A DNA stretch of 16,429 bases from Bacteroidales bacterium (GTDB lineage: Bacteria > Bacteroidota > Bacteroidia > Bacteroidales > UBA1556), in NCBI GenBank assembly GCA_029935325.1, contig JAOZKO010000026.1, forward strand, positions 1 through 16,429, read 5' to 3'. Position 1 is the stretch's first letter; each line of letters opens with the position of its first letter. The notes under the pieces are model-generated. The model made no database searches, was not told the DNA's origin, and was given only the letters and a program-made list of their open reading frames with translations. The translations under genes were made by a program, and so were the position numbers. This document shows, piece after piece, positions 8,452 through 16,408 of this stretch.

Positions 8452-9627
8452 ATGACTGAAACCAAGGGAACATCAAAGAGGTTCGGCGATTACTTTCATG
8501 GTGATAAGACCATTTGGGCAATTGTAGGTGTGCTTTCCGTAATATCATTATTGGTGGTATGGAGTTCAACGGGTTCGCTTGCATATAAGTATCATGGTGG
8601 AAATACAATGTATTACATCATTAAGCATGCTGGTCTTATGTTCTTTGGTTTGTTAATAATGTTTATTGCTCATAATGTTAAGTATAAATATTATTCTCGA
8701 TTTTCTCAAATATTGCTGTTTATTGCCGTTCCGCTTTTGCTGATTACTCTGTTTTCAGGAGCAAACTTGAATGAGGCAAGAAGGTGGTTGCAAATACCGG
8801 GCACAAGCCTAAGCTTCCAAACATCGGATATGGCAAAGCTTGCCCTGATAATGTATTTGGCGCGGCTTTTAACTAAAAAGCAAGAGGATATTAAGGATTT
8901 AAAAAAGGGTTTTATCCCTCTTATGATTCCTATTATTCTTACTGTGGGTTTGATTCTTCCTGCAAACTTTTCTACGGCAGCAATATTGTTTGTTACTAGT
9001 TTAATCCTACTATTTATTGGGCGTATTAATTTGAAATATATCTTAGGAGTAATTGGAATAGGTTTAGTATCAGTAGGAATATTATTAGCAGTTGCTCAAT
9101 TTTATCCCAAAGTGCTTCCAAGATTAGGAACTTGGCAAACACGATTCGAGAATTTTACTGATAAAGACTCTGAGGGAAATTACCAAGCCGAGCAGTCGAA
9201 AATAGCTATAGCAACAGGTGGAGTATTTGGAAAAGCACCAGGAAATAGTATGCAAAGAAATTTCTTGCCTCATCCATATTCTGATTTTATTTATGCTATA
9301 ATTATTGAAGAATATGGCTTAGTAGGTGGGTTAATTGTATTAATGCTATACCTAATATTATTATATCGAGCAGTACAAATAGCACTGAAAAGCCCAGGGA
9401 CATTTGGCGCATTTCTCTCCTTGGGATTAATGTTTAGTCTGGTGTTCCAAGCATTTATAAATATGGCAGTAGTAGTAAATCTGCTGCCAGTTACGGGTCA
9501 ACCCCTACCGCTATTGAGCATGGGTGGAACATCATTTTGGTTTACCAGTTTTTCAATAGGAATAGTATTAAGTGTGAGTAGAGAAGTAAAATTATCGGAA
9601 AACGAAAAAACAGAAGGCAATGAGTAA
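8452..9627 (+). CDS. ftsW: SEDS-family septal peptidoglycan glycosyltransferase FtsW
   Basis: FtsW polymerises lipid II into glycan strands at the septum together with FtsI. The 391-residue protein is strongly hydrophobic with about ten membrane spans and a short cytoplasmic N-terminus. Family signatures include NEARRWL at residues 107-113, FQTSDMAKLAL around residues 122-132, and HPYSDFIYAIIIEEYG. D278 in the last motif corresponds to the catalytic Asp of the SEDS family. The second motif is QTSD where many FtsW/RodA proteins have QPSE; I read this as lineage variation, not damage. Its position between murD and murG, beside ftsI, argues for FtsW over RodA. The last eight bases overlap the murG start (ATGAGTAA). 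Confidence 0.95.
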   Translation: MTETKGTSKRFGDYFHGDKTIWAIVGVLSVISLLVVWSSTGSLAYKYHGGNTMYYIIKHAGLMFFGLLIMFIAHNVKYKYYSRFSQILLFIAVPLLLITLFSGANLNEARRWLQIPGTSLSFQTSDMAKLALIMYLARLLTKKQEDIKDLKKGFIPLMIPIILTVGLILPANFSTAAILFVTSLILLFIGRINLKYILGVIGIGLVSVGILLAVAQFYPKVLPRLGTWQTRFENFTDKDSEGNYQAEQSKIAIATGGVFGKAPGNSMQRNFLPHPYSDFIYAIIIEEYGLVGGLIVLMLYLILLYRAVQIALKSPGTFGAFLSLGLMFSLVFQAFINMAVVVNLLPVTGQPLPLLSMGGTSFWFTSFSIGIVLSVSREVKLSENEKTEGNE

Positions 9628-10723
9628 AGGTAAAAAGTTTATTATCAGCGGAGGCGGTAGCGGCGGACATATATTTCCTGCCATAGCCATAGCAAATGCT
9701 CTAAAGGAGGAATATCCTAATTGTGAGATTCTGTTTATTGGAGCACAGGACAAAATGGAAATGGAGAAAGTCCCTGCAGCAGGTTTTCAAATCGAAGGAC
9801 TATGGATTAGCGGTTTCCAGAGAAGTCTTAGCCCAAAGAATTTGAGCTTTCCTTTTAAACTTATTTCAAGCTTGATGAAGGCTAAAAAGATAATTAAGAA
9901 ATTCAATCCCGACTTAGTAGTTGGAGTTGGTGGATTTGCTAGCGGACCTACTTTGCATCAGGCTGCAAGTTTAGGGATTCCTACTTTGATACAGGAGCAG
10001 AATTCATTTCCAGGAGTCACCAATAAAATACTATCGAAAAAGATAGATAAAATCTGTGTCGCTTACGATAATATGGAGAGGTTTTTCCCCAAGGAAAAAA
10101 TATTTTATACAGGTAATCCTATCCGCAAAGAGGTGGTGCAGATTGAAGGCAAAAGGGAAGAAGCACTGAAGTTTTTCGGTTTGTCGGATAATAAGCCAGT
10201 GGTATTAGTTGTGGGAGGAAGTCTTGGTGCTAGAACAATAAATGAGGCTATTGAGATGAACCTCAATGGTTTTAAAGATAATAATATTCAGCTAATTTGG
10301 CAAACAGGGAAAAACTACTTCCCACAGGCTAAAGCTGCTGTTGATAAACTAAATACTGAGGGAATTGTTTCCACAGCTTTTATTAATAAAATGGATATGG
10401 CTTATGCTGCTGCTGATATAGTGGTTTCAAGAGCTGGTGCAATTGCTATTTCTGAATTATGCGTGGTGAAGAAACCAATAATTCTGGTTCCATCGCCCTT
10501 TGTAGCAGAAGATCATCAAACGAAGAACGCCATGGCATTAAATACAAATAATGCTGCCATTTTAGTAAAAGATATAGAGCAGAAAGAAACGCTTATGCCA
10601 GCTATTATTAAGTTAGTAAATAGCAAGGATGAGCGAAAGAAATTAATAGAGAATATTGCACCATTGGGCGTACATAATGCCACTGATGCTATTGTTAAAA
10701 TTGCAAATACATTAATACAATAA
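9620..10723 (+). CDS. murG: UDP-GlcNAc:undecaprenyl-PP-MurNAc-pentapeptide GlcNAc transferase MurG
   Basis: MurG is a peripheral inner-membrane glycosyltransferase (GT28, GT-B fold) that converts lipid I to lipid II on the cytoplasmic face. The 367-residue protein has the N-terminal glycine-rich loop SGGGSGGHIFPA with the probable catalytic base H17. GVGGFASGPTLHQA and QEQNSFPGVTNK come next. The C-terminal UDP-GlcNAc domain has VVGGSLGARTIN, SRAGAIAISEL and VPSPFVAEDHQTKNA. The length is typical. The start lies inside the last codons of ftsW with an 8-base overlap, so translation is probably coupled. murC begins two bases after its stop. Confidence 0.97.
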   Translation: MSKGKKFIISGGGSGGHIFPAIAIANALKEEYPNCEILFIGAQDKMEMEKVPAAGFQIEGLWISGFQRSLSPKNLSFPFKLISSLMKAKKIIKKFNPDLVVGVGGFASGPTLHQAASLGIPTLIQEQNSFPGVTNKILSKKIDKICVAYDNMERFFPKEKIFYTGNPIRKEVVQIEGKREEALKFFGLSDNKPVVLVVGGSLGARTINEAIEMNLNGFKDNNIQLIWQTGKNYFPQAKAAVDKLNTEGIVSTAFINKMDMAYAAADIVVSRAGAIAISELCVVKKPIILVPSPFVAEDHQTKNAMALNTNNAAILVKDIEQKETLMPAIIKLVNSKDERKKLIENIAPLGVHNATDAIVKIANTLIQ

Positions 10724-10725
10724 TA

Positions 10726-12075
10726 ATGCTGAATAATCTACGACATATTTACTTTTTAGGAGTTGGAGGCATCGGAATGAGTGCTTTGGCTCGCTACTTC
10801 TTGCTTCAAGGGGTAAAAGTGTCGGGTTATGACAAAACTTCTACCCAATTAACCAAAGTATTGGAGAGTGAAGGAATAAATATCCACTATACTGATAAGG
10901 GACAAAAAGCCTTGGAAGGAGTTGATATGATTGTATATACACCTGCAATTCCCAAAGAATTAAAAGAGTTTCAGGCATTCAGTAATTCGGATATTCCCAT
11001 GCTCAAAAGAGCAGAAGTATTGGGAGAAATAAGCAAGGATTATTTTACGATTGCCGTAGCAGGTACTCACGGAAAAACAACCATAACGAGTATGGTAGCA
11101 CATTTTCTGAGTGCCTCAGGAATTTCAGTAAATGCATTTATTGGCGGTATTGCAAATAATTATAACTCAAATCTAATTCTTAGTAAGGATGCTAAAATAA
11201 TGGTTGTTGAAGCTGATGAGTTTGATCGCTCATTCCTTCATATTCATCCCGATATTGCAATTATCTCATCAATGGATGCCGACCATCTGGATATATATGG
11301 TAGTGAGGATTATTTAAAGGAATCATTCTATAGCTTTATCCGAAATATAAAAGAGGGAGGTAGCCTAATCTTGTATAAAGACTTGGATGCCCCCAAGGAT
11401 TTTCAACAGAAATTATATCGCTATGGTACAGAATCGGATTACTGCCTGATACCAAAAGGAATTAAATCTGGCAAGCAAATTTTTGATGTGAGTTTTAATA
11501 GTAATAATCTAGGAGGTTTCGAAATATCAATTCCTGGCAGACATAATTTGCTAAATGCTACAGCTGCCATTGCCGCTGCTGAGCAATTAAATGTAGATTT
11601 GAATTTGTTGTCAAAGGCAATAGAATCCTATACAGGAGTTAAGCGCCGTTTTGAACTTAAAATTAATACTTCTGATACTGTTCTTATTGATGATTATGCA
11701 CATCATCCTACAGAAATAAAGGCCGCCATTGCTGCTGCTCGCGAGATGTTTAGTGATAAAAAGTTAATGGGAATTTTTCAGCCACATTTATATACTCGCA
11801 CTCGTGATTTTGCTCAGGAATTTGCCAATGAACTATCGAAATTGGATGTGGTAGTATTATTAGATATTTATCCTGCTAGAGAGCTTCCAATTAAAGGAAT
11901 TGACTCTCAAATGCTATTAGATAGGGTAAGTGCTAAAGAAAAATATTTGGTGAGCAAGCAAGCCTTGCCAGAATTTGTAAAGCAGAATTCATGTGCTATA
12001 ACATTAATAATGGGAGCTGGAGATATTGATACAATTGTTGAACCTATTAAAGAAATACTATTAAATAATGCGTAA
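10726..12075 (+). CDS. murC: UDP-N-acetylmuramate:L-alanine ligase MurC
   Basis: MurC is the cytoplasmic ligase that attaches L-alanine to UDP-MurNAc, the first step of stem-peptide assembly. The 449-residue protein begins with the Rossmann-like IYFLGVGGIGMSALA. It has the ATPase loop G113-T-H-G-K117-T-T, EADEFDRSFL, DADHLDIYGS, and the C-terminal block D322-D-Y-A-H-H-P-T-E330. The THGKT form and the DDYAHHPTE block distinguish MurC from the other Mur ligases in this window. No ddl or murB follows, unlike the proteobacterial order. The last eight bases overlap the ftsQ start (ATGCGTAA). Confidence 0.97.
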   Translation: MLNNLRHIYFLGVGGIGMSALARYFLLQGVKVSGYDKTSTQLTKVLESEGINIHYTDKGQKALEGVDMIVYTPAIPKELKEFQAFSNSDIPMLKRAEVLGEISKDYFTIAVAGTHGKTTITSMVAHFLSASGISVNAFIGGIANNYNSNLILSKDAKIMVVEADEFDRSFLHIHPDIAIISSMDADHLDIYGSEDYLKESFYSFIRNIKEGGSLILYKDLDAPKDFQQKLYRYGTESDYCLIPKGIKSGKQIFDVSFNSNNLGGFEISIPGRHNLLNATAAIAAAEQLNVDLNLLSKAIESYTGVKRRFELKINTSDTVLIDDYAHHPTEIKAAIAAAREMFSDKKLMGIFQPHLYTRTRDFAQEFANELSKLDVVVLLDIYPARELPIKGIDSQMLLDRVSAKEKYLVSKQALPEFVKQNSCAITLIMGAGDIDTIVEPIKEILLNNA

Positions 12076-12862
12076 GATACTCAACATAATTTTATGGATA
12101 AGCCTACCTCTCGGAGTATTGGTAGTAGTAGTATTGACACAAAATCATTACCAGAACAAGACAGTTGTTGCATTAAATGTGGATATAAATTATAATATAG
12201 AAGGGGAAACAAATCGTTTACTTACCTACGAAGATATAAATACTTTTGTGCGCCATCGCTACGATAGTATTAAAGGAAAGAAAATTAAATCTATTAATAT
12301 TGAAGAAATAGAGTATGATTTGATGGATAATCCATATATAAAGAGTGCTGATGCATATACCACAATGGATGGAAGTGTTCAGCTTCGGATTATTCAGCGT
12401 AAGGCAATAGTAAGGGTAATTGATGTATTTGGAGATCAGTTTTATATGGATGACCAGGCACGTATTTTACCAATCCGCTCATACTATCCTGCTCGTGTTT
12501 TGGTCTGCAATGGTAATGTGAGGAATATTGGTTATTATAGCAATAATTATACTCATAAGCAATTAGATAGCCTGGTGGAGATTAGTATTTTGAAAGATAT
12601 TTATCAAATGGCAAAATATATTGAAATGGATACTTTGCTAAGTAGGCAAATTGTTCAATTAAATGTGGATATAAAAGGAGAATTTGTTTTGGTTCCATTA
12701 TTGAGCAATCATATTATTAAATTTGGCAAAGCTGAAAATATTGCTGAGAAATTTAATAAACTAAAGATATTTTATACTGATGGCCTAGGTCATCATCGTT
12801 GGAATGATTATAAAACTATTAATTTGAAATATAAAAACCAAATCGTGTGCACTAAAAATTAG
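12068..12862 (+). CDS. ftsQ: Cell division protein FtsQ/DivIB-like
   Basis: This is a bitopic membrane protein of 264 residues that probably recruits and holds FtsL and the septal synthase. A very short cytoplasmic N-terminus leads into one membrane span at about residues 4-24 (ILNIILWISLPLGVLVVVVL). A region fitting a POTRA-like fold follows at about residues 36-115, with NIEEIEYDLMDNPYIKSADAY and RIIQRKAIVRV. A periplasmic beta domain completes the protein. Overall similarity to known FtsQ is low, as is usual in Bacteroidota, so the call rests on topology, the DNPYIK...QRKAIVRV pattern, and the position between murC and ftsA. Its start overlaps murC by eight bases, and ftsA starts four bases after its stop. 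Confidence 0.87.
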   Translation: MRKILNIILWISLPLGVLVVVVLTQNHYQNKTVVALNVDINYNIEGETNRLLTYEDINTFVRHRYDSIKGKKIKSINIEEIEYDLMDNPYIKSADAYTTMDGSVQLRIIQRKAIVRVIDVFGDQFYMDDQARILPIRSYYPARVLVCNGNVRNIGYYSNNYTHKQLDSLVEISILKDIYQMAKYIEMDTLLSRQIVQLNVDIKGEFVLVPLLSNHIIKFGKAENIAEKFNKLKIFYTDGLGHHRWNDYKTINLKYKNQIVCTKN

Positions 12863-12866
12863 ATCT

Positions 12867-14135
12867 ATGAAAACATCTGATGTTATTGTCGGACTGGATA
12901 TTGGAACGACAAAGATTGCCTGCATTGTTGGGCGCAAAAACGAATACGGTAAGATAGAAATACTAGGCTATGGCAAGTCTCCTTCAATAGGAGTAAGTCG
13001 TGGTGTGGTAGCAAATATCGAGAAGACCGTACAAAGTATTCGACGAGCTGTTGATGAAGCTTCGCTAAAGAGTACTGTTAATATTGATCACGTATTTGTT
13101 GGTATTGCTGGCCAACATATCAAGAGCCACCAACACCGTGGTAGCCTTGTGCGTAATACTTTGGATGATGAAGTTGATCAGAAGGATATTGACACTCTAA
13201 TAGAGGATATGCATAAGCTAGTAATGCAGCCCGGAGAAGAAATTATTCACGTTATTCCACAGGAATATATCGTTGATAAGGAACAAGGAATTAAGGATCC
13301 CATAGGAATGTCAGGGATAAGTTTAGAAGCAAACTTCCATATTATTACTGGTCAGATTACAGCTGCCAAAAACATTAATAAATGTGTGCTGAAATCAGGT
13401 ATGAATGTGGAAGACTTAGTATTGGAACCGCTAGCATCAGCAGAGGCTGTTCTTACTGAAGAGGAAAAAGAAGCAGGAATTGCTTTGGTAGATATTGGTG
13501 GTGGTACTACTGATATTGCTATTTTCCAAGATGGAATTATTCGACATACTGCAGTAATTCCTTTGGGAGGAAATATTATTACCGAAGACATTAAGGAAGG
13601 CTGTAGTATTATCAAAAATCAGGCGGAAGCTCTTAAGGTTAAATTTGGCTCAGCATTGTCTAGCGAGAACCGCGAAGAAGAGATAGTTTCTATTCCTGGT
13701 TTACGAGGTCGCCCGCCAAAAGAAATTACTCTTAAGAACCTAGCAAATATTATCCAAGCTCGTATTGAGGAAATTGTGGAACATGTTTTCTATGAAATTA
13801 AGAACTCAGGATATGAGAAAAAACTTATAGGAGGAATTGTACTTACTGGTGGTGGAGCACAGCTTAACCATATTGCTCAAATCTTTGAATTTCTCACAGG
13901 ATTGGATACCAGAATTGGTTATCCGAATGAGCACTTGGCAAACAATGTCCCTGAAGAATTGAGTAGTCCTCAGTATGCTACAGGTATTGGTTTGGTCATC
14001 AAAGGATTGCAAGGTGCTGAAAATGCACGCCAAATATCCGACGATGTACGTAACCATACTAACAAGGATAAAGGCAGCTTCTTTGATAATATTTTCAAAA
14101 AAGGAAAGCAGTTCTTTGATGAGGATGTTGACTGA
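12867..14135 (+). CDS. ftsA: Cell division protein FtsA
   Basis: FtsA is an actin-family ATPase that tethers FtsZ filaments to the membrane and activates septal synthesis. The 422-residue protein has phosphate-1 motif D11-I-G-T-T-K16, a SHS2-like 1C domain around residues 80-160, phosphate-2 motif D209-I-G-G-G-T-T-D216, and the adenosine motif LTGGGAQL starting near residue 326. A linker leads to a C-terminal stretch, SFFDNIFKKGKQFFDEDVD, whose spacing of F, I and K suggests an amphipathic membrane-binding helix. Unlike E. coli FtsA, acidic residues follow the helix. The stop codon lies within a 13-bp dyad (14131-14143), and the 208-bp spacer after it separates ftsA from ftsZ. Confidence 0.97.
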   Translation: MKTSDVIVGLDIGTTKIACIVGRKNEYGKIEILGYGKSPSIGVSRGVVANIEKTVQSIRRAVDEASLKSTVNIDHVFVGIAGQHIKSHQHRGSLVRNTLDDEVDQKDIDTLIEDMHKLVMQPGEEIIHVIPQEYIVDKEQGIKDPIGMSGISLEANFHIITGQITAAKNINKCVLKSGMNVEDLVLEPLASAEAVLTEEEKEAGIALVDIGGGTTDIAIFQDGIIRHTAVIPLGGNIITEDIKEGCSIIKNQAEALKVKFGSALSSENREEEIVSIPGLRGRPPKEITLKNLANIIQARIEEIVEHVFYEIKNSGYEKKLIGGIVLTGGGAQLNHIAQIFEFLTGLDTRIGYPNEHLANNVPEELSSPQYATGIGLVIKGLQGAENARQISDDVRNHTNKDKGSFFDNIFKKGKQFFDEDVD

Positions 14136-14143
14136 TAATCAGT
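14131..14143. repeat. 13-bp perfect dyad across the ftsA stop codon
   Basis: ACTGAT and ATCAGT form perfect 6-bp arms around a single A. The ftsA TGA stop lies in the left arm. The one-base centre cannot form a good RNA loop, so a DNA-level protein site is more plausible than a terminator. It could also be chance. Confidence 0.4.
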
Positions 14144-14157
14144 GAAATATAGATATA

Positions 14158-14174
14158 ATATTAATTATTAATAT
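14158..14174. repeat. 17-bp AT-only dyad in ftsA-ftsZ spacer
   Basis: ATATTAAT and ATTAATAT form perfect 8-bp arms around one T. The dyad lies between two direct copies of AATATAGAT, the second overlapping its right end. It could be an operator for a dimeric regulator, or simply AT-rich low complexity. Confidence 0.45.
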
Positions 14175-14226
14175 AGATGTAGAATTTTAAGAATATGTGT
14201 TAATTATAGCGCTCTATGCTTAGTGA

Positions 14227-14251
14227 AATCAGGAATTTTTGGCTTCTGATT
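14227..14251 (+). other. Possible hairpin in ftsZ leader
   Basis: AATCAG at 14227-14232, followed by a bulged G and AA, can pair with TTCTGATT at 14244-14251, giving about 8 base pairs around an 8-base loop. No T-tract follows, so it is not a standard intrinsic terminator. It may influence mRNA stability or read-through into ftsZ, or mean nothing. Confidence 0.3.
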
Positions 14252-14343
14252 AATTAACAAGCATTCGTTGAAAAATACCATATTTATTGAAAAGTGCACA
14301 CGGATAATACATCTAAATTTAACCGAACAAAAATTAGATACTT

Positions 14344-15897
14344 ATGATAGAATTTGATGCCCCAAAAGAAATGTCTTCCATGATAAAAGTTGTGGGAGTA
14401 GGAGGAGGAGGTTCAAACGCGGTGAACCACATGTTTAAGCAAGGAATAAAAGGTGTGGATTTCGTAATTTGCAATACTGATGCTCAAGCTTTAGATAGCA
14501 GCCCAGTTCCTAATAAAATTCAGTTAGGATCAAGTTTAACTGGAGGAAGAGGAGCAGGTGCAATTCCTGAAGTAGGAAAAAATGCTGCCATCGAAAATGT
14601 GGATGAGCTAAAAGAAATACTTGGTGGTAATACCGAAATGCTTTTCGTTACTGCCGGAATGGGTGGTGGTACTGGTACAGGTGCTGCTCCAATTATTGCT
14701 TCTGTGGCTAAAGAAATGGGAATACTTACCGTTGGTATAGTTACAATCCCTTTTAAGTTCGAAGGTCGCAAAAGAAGAATGCAAGCCGAAGCAGGTCTAG
14801 AAGAATTACGTCAGCATGTAGATACTTTGCTAATTATTTCAAATGATAAGTTAAGAGAATTGCATGGTAATCTAACATTGACTGAAGCATTTGGTCAGGC
14901 AGATAATATATTGACAGATGCAGCAAGGGGAATTGCTGAAATCATTACTGTTACAGGTTATGTAAATGTGGATATTGAGGATGTAAAAACCGTTATGCGT
15001 AATTCTGGTGTTGCTATTATGGGAACAGGAATAGCATCCGGTGAGGATCGTGCTCTTAAGGCTGTTGAAACAGCTCTTGCCTCTCCATTATTAAATGATA
15101 ATAATATTCAAGGTGCTAGCGATATCCTACTATTTATGGCTTCAGGAAGCAAAGAAATGGAAATGGATGAGGTAGCAACAATTACCGATTATATCCAAGA
15201 TGAGGCAGGATTAACTGCTGAAATTATTTGGGGTAATGGAAATGAAGATTCCCTTGATGAAGCAATTAGAGTTACTGTTGTTGCCACTGGTTTTGCTTTA
15301 AATAGCGATGTGGATAATACTGCTAAAAGCACTGCAGCACGTCAAACTCAGAAGATTGTTCATGATTTAGATTCTAGCACTGAAGAATTAGCTAAGAATC
15401 AGCCTATAGAATCAAAAGAGGAAGATGAAGATGATGGAATGAGACTTATTACTCGTACTGAAGTTCCTCAAAGCGAAATTCAAACTGAAAACATTATACC
15501 TACAGATATAAATATAGAGAATACTGATGCTGTTAAAAAGCCTGAAGTAGAGAATATTACTATTTATACTTTAGATAGTGATGATGCACCAGAGATTGTA
15601 AATAAAAACACACATGAGCTAAAGCGTCGAATTCTTGAAGAATCTACTCCTGAGGTTAATGAGGAGTTTCAGGCAAAGGCCAATGAGCGCATATCAAAGC
15701 TTAAGGATTTGAGTAGCAGATTTACTGCCAAGGAGGATTTATCAGAATTGGAAGGTACGCCAGCATATATTCGCCGTGGAGTTTCACTTGCCGAAACACC
15801 TGCAAGCAGCGAAAATAATATTAGCCGCTATTCTTTAGATTCCGAAACTGGTGATATGAAATCTAATAATTCATTTTTACACGATAATGTTGATTAA
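14344..15897 (+). CDS. ftsZ: Cell division protein FtsZ
   Basis: FtsZ is the tubulin-like GTPase that forms the Z-ring. The 517-residue protein has the N-terminal VVGVGGGGSNAVNHM block, an NTDAQAL segment, the tubulin signature G107-G-G-T-G-T-G113, and the synergy (T7) loop N208-V-D210-I-E-D213, which supplies the catalytic acids for GTP hydrolysis across the subunit interface. The globular core ends near residue 320. A long acidic linker rich in E, D, N and T (about 320-465) follows, then a conserved-looking TPAYIRRGV motif at about 472-480 and a further ~37 residues. The length exceeds E. coli FtsZ (383) because of the linker and tail, as is usual in Bacteroidota. The ATG at 14344 gives the expected MIEFDAPKE N-terminus. 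yqeY follows after two bases. Confidence 0.98.
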   Translation: MIEFDAPKEMSSMIKVVGVGGGGSNAVNHMFKQGIKGVDFVICNTDAQALDSSPVPNKIQLGSSLTGGRGAGAIPEVGKNAAIENVDELKEILGGNTEMLFVTAGMGGGTGTGAAPIIASVAKEMGILTVGIVTIPFKFEGRKRRMQAEAGLEELRQHVDTLLIISNDKLRELHGNLTLTEAFGQADNILTDAARGIAEIITVTGYVNVDIEDVKTVMRNSGVAIMGTGIASGEDRALKAVETALASPLLNDNNIQGASDILLFMASGSKEMEMDEVATITDYIQDEAGLTAEIIWGNGNEDSLDEAIRVTVVATGFALNSDVDNTAKSTAARQTQKIVHDLDSSTEELAKNQPIESKEEDEDDGMRLITRTEVPQSEIQTENIIPTDINIENTDAVKKPEVENITIYTLDSDDAPEIVNKNTHELKRRILEESTPEVNEEFQAKANERISKLKDLSSRFTAKEDLSELEGTPAYIRRGVSLAETPASSENNISRYSLDSETGDMKSNNSFLHDNVD

Positions 15898-15899
15898 TT

Positions 15900-16352
15900 A
15901 TGTCATTAGAAATACTAATAAATACGGATATAAAAACAGCAATGATAGCTAGGGATAAGCGAAAGCTAGAAGCCCTACGCTCAATCAAAGCTGCCCTATT
16001 ATTGATTAAAACAGGCAAAGACACACAGTTTGCAGAAGTTCCAGAGGAGCTAGAACTTAAGACTTTGCAGAAATTAATCAAGCAGCGCAAAGAATCAGCA
16101 CAGATGTATAAGGACCAAAATAGGACAGAGTCCTATGATGAAGAGATATATCAATCTGGTATTATCGAAGCCTATTTACCAACTCAAATGAGCGAGGAAG
16201 AAATAGAGCAAGTAGTGATTGATATAATTAGCCAAACAGGAGCATCAAGCATGAAGGATATGGGTAAAGTAATGGGCATGGCCTCAAAACAATTGGCCGG
16301 AAAAGCCGATAATAGCTTAGTATCTAAATTTGTAAAATCAAAATTGGCTTAG
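15900..16352 (+). CDS. yqeY: GatB/YqeY domain-containing protein
   Basis: This is a 150-residue, largely helical protein of the YqeY family, related to the C-terminal tRNA-binding domain of GatB. Its cellular role is not settled; binding tRNA or assisting amidation of misacylated tRNA is inferred from the GatB link. Family features visible are the start LEILINTDIKTAMIARDKRKLEALRSIKAAL, the LIKQRKESAQMYKDQNR helix, the EAYLPTQMSEEEIE block, and a C-terminal GASSMKDMGKVMG segment ending in KFVKSKLA. The length is typical. It starts two bases after the ftsZ stop, so it is surely co-transcribed with ftsZ. This adjacency is familiar in Bacteroidota. It is the last gene before the terminator. Confidence 0.93.
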   Translation: MSLEILINTDIKTAMIARDKRKLEALRSIKAALLLIKTGKDTQFAEVPEELELKTLQKLIKQRKESAQMYKDQNRTESYDEEIYQSGIIEAYLPTQMSEEEIEQVVIDIISQTGASSMKDMGKVMGMASKQLAGKADNSLVSKFVKSKLA

Positions 16353-16383
16353 GGCTATTTTTTAATATATATGTACAATTAAG

Positions 16384-16408
16384 ACCACTCACTTTGAGTG
16401 GTTTTTTT
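16384..16408 (+). terminator. Rho-independent terminator of the dcw operon
   Basis: ACCACTCA and TGAGTGGT form a perfect 8-bp stem around the triloop CTT at 16384-16402. A run of seven T begins at the last stem base (16402-16408). It lies 31 bases after the yqeY stop and is oriented to end + strand transcription. The left side lacks a long A-tract, so it is probably not bidirectional. Confidence 0.93.

Larger units (their letters stand above)
14136..14343 (+). promoter_or_regulatory. ftsA-ftsZ spacer, likely ftsZ leader or promoter region
   Basis: At 208 bp this is the longest gap between genes in the cluster and is very AT-rich. It holds a nearly symmetrical 17-bp dyad (14158-14174), the repeat AATATAGAT at 14146-14154 and 14170-14178, the repeat AGTGAAAT at 14141-14148 and 14222-14229, and a possible hairpin at 14227-14251. 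AATTTTTG at 14234-14241 is one mismatch from the Bacteroidota -7 consensus, but I see no matching -33 element. No Shine-Dalgarno sequence precedes ftsZ. A separate ftsZ promoter would make sense because FtsZ is needed in far greater amounts than the upstream proteins, but the sequence does not prove one. Confidence 0.45.

Noticed and set aside
8810..8845. QTSD in place of QPSE in FtsW as a sign of an inactive enzyme
   Set aside because: The catalytic Asp (D278) and other motifs are intact, and departures from QPSE seem common in this phylum, so it is probably lineage variation.
13352..14057. Two - strand open frames (13352-13615 and 13806-14057)
   Set aside because: Both are antisense to conserved FtsA nucleotide-binding motifs and look like by-products of codon use.
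14520..14771. 83-codon - strand open frame rich in proline
   Set aside because: The proline runs come from reading the Gly-rich FtsZ signature codons (GGT/GGA) on the other strand.
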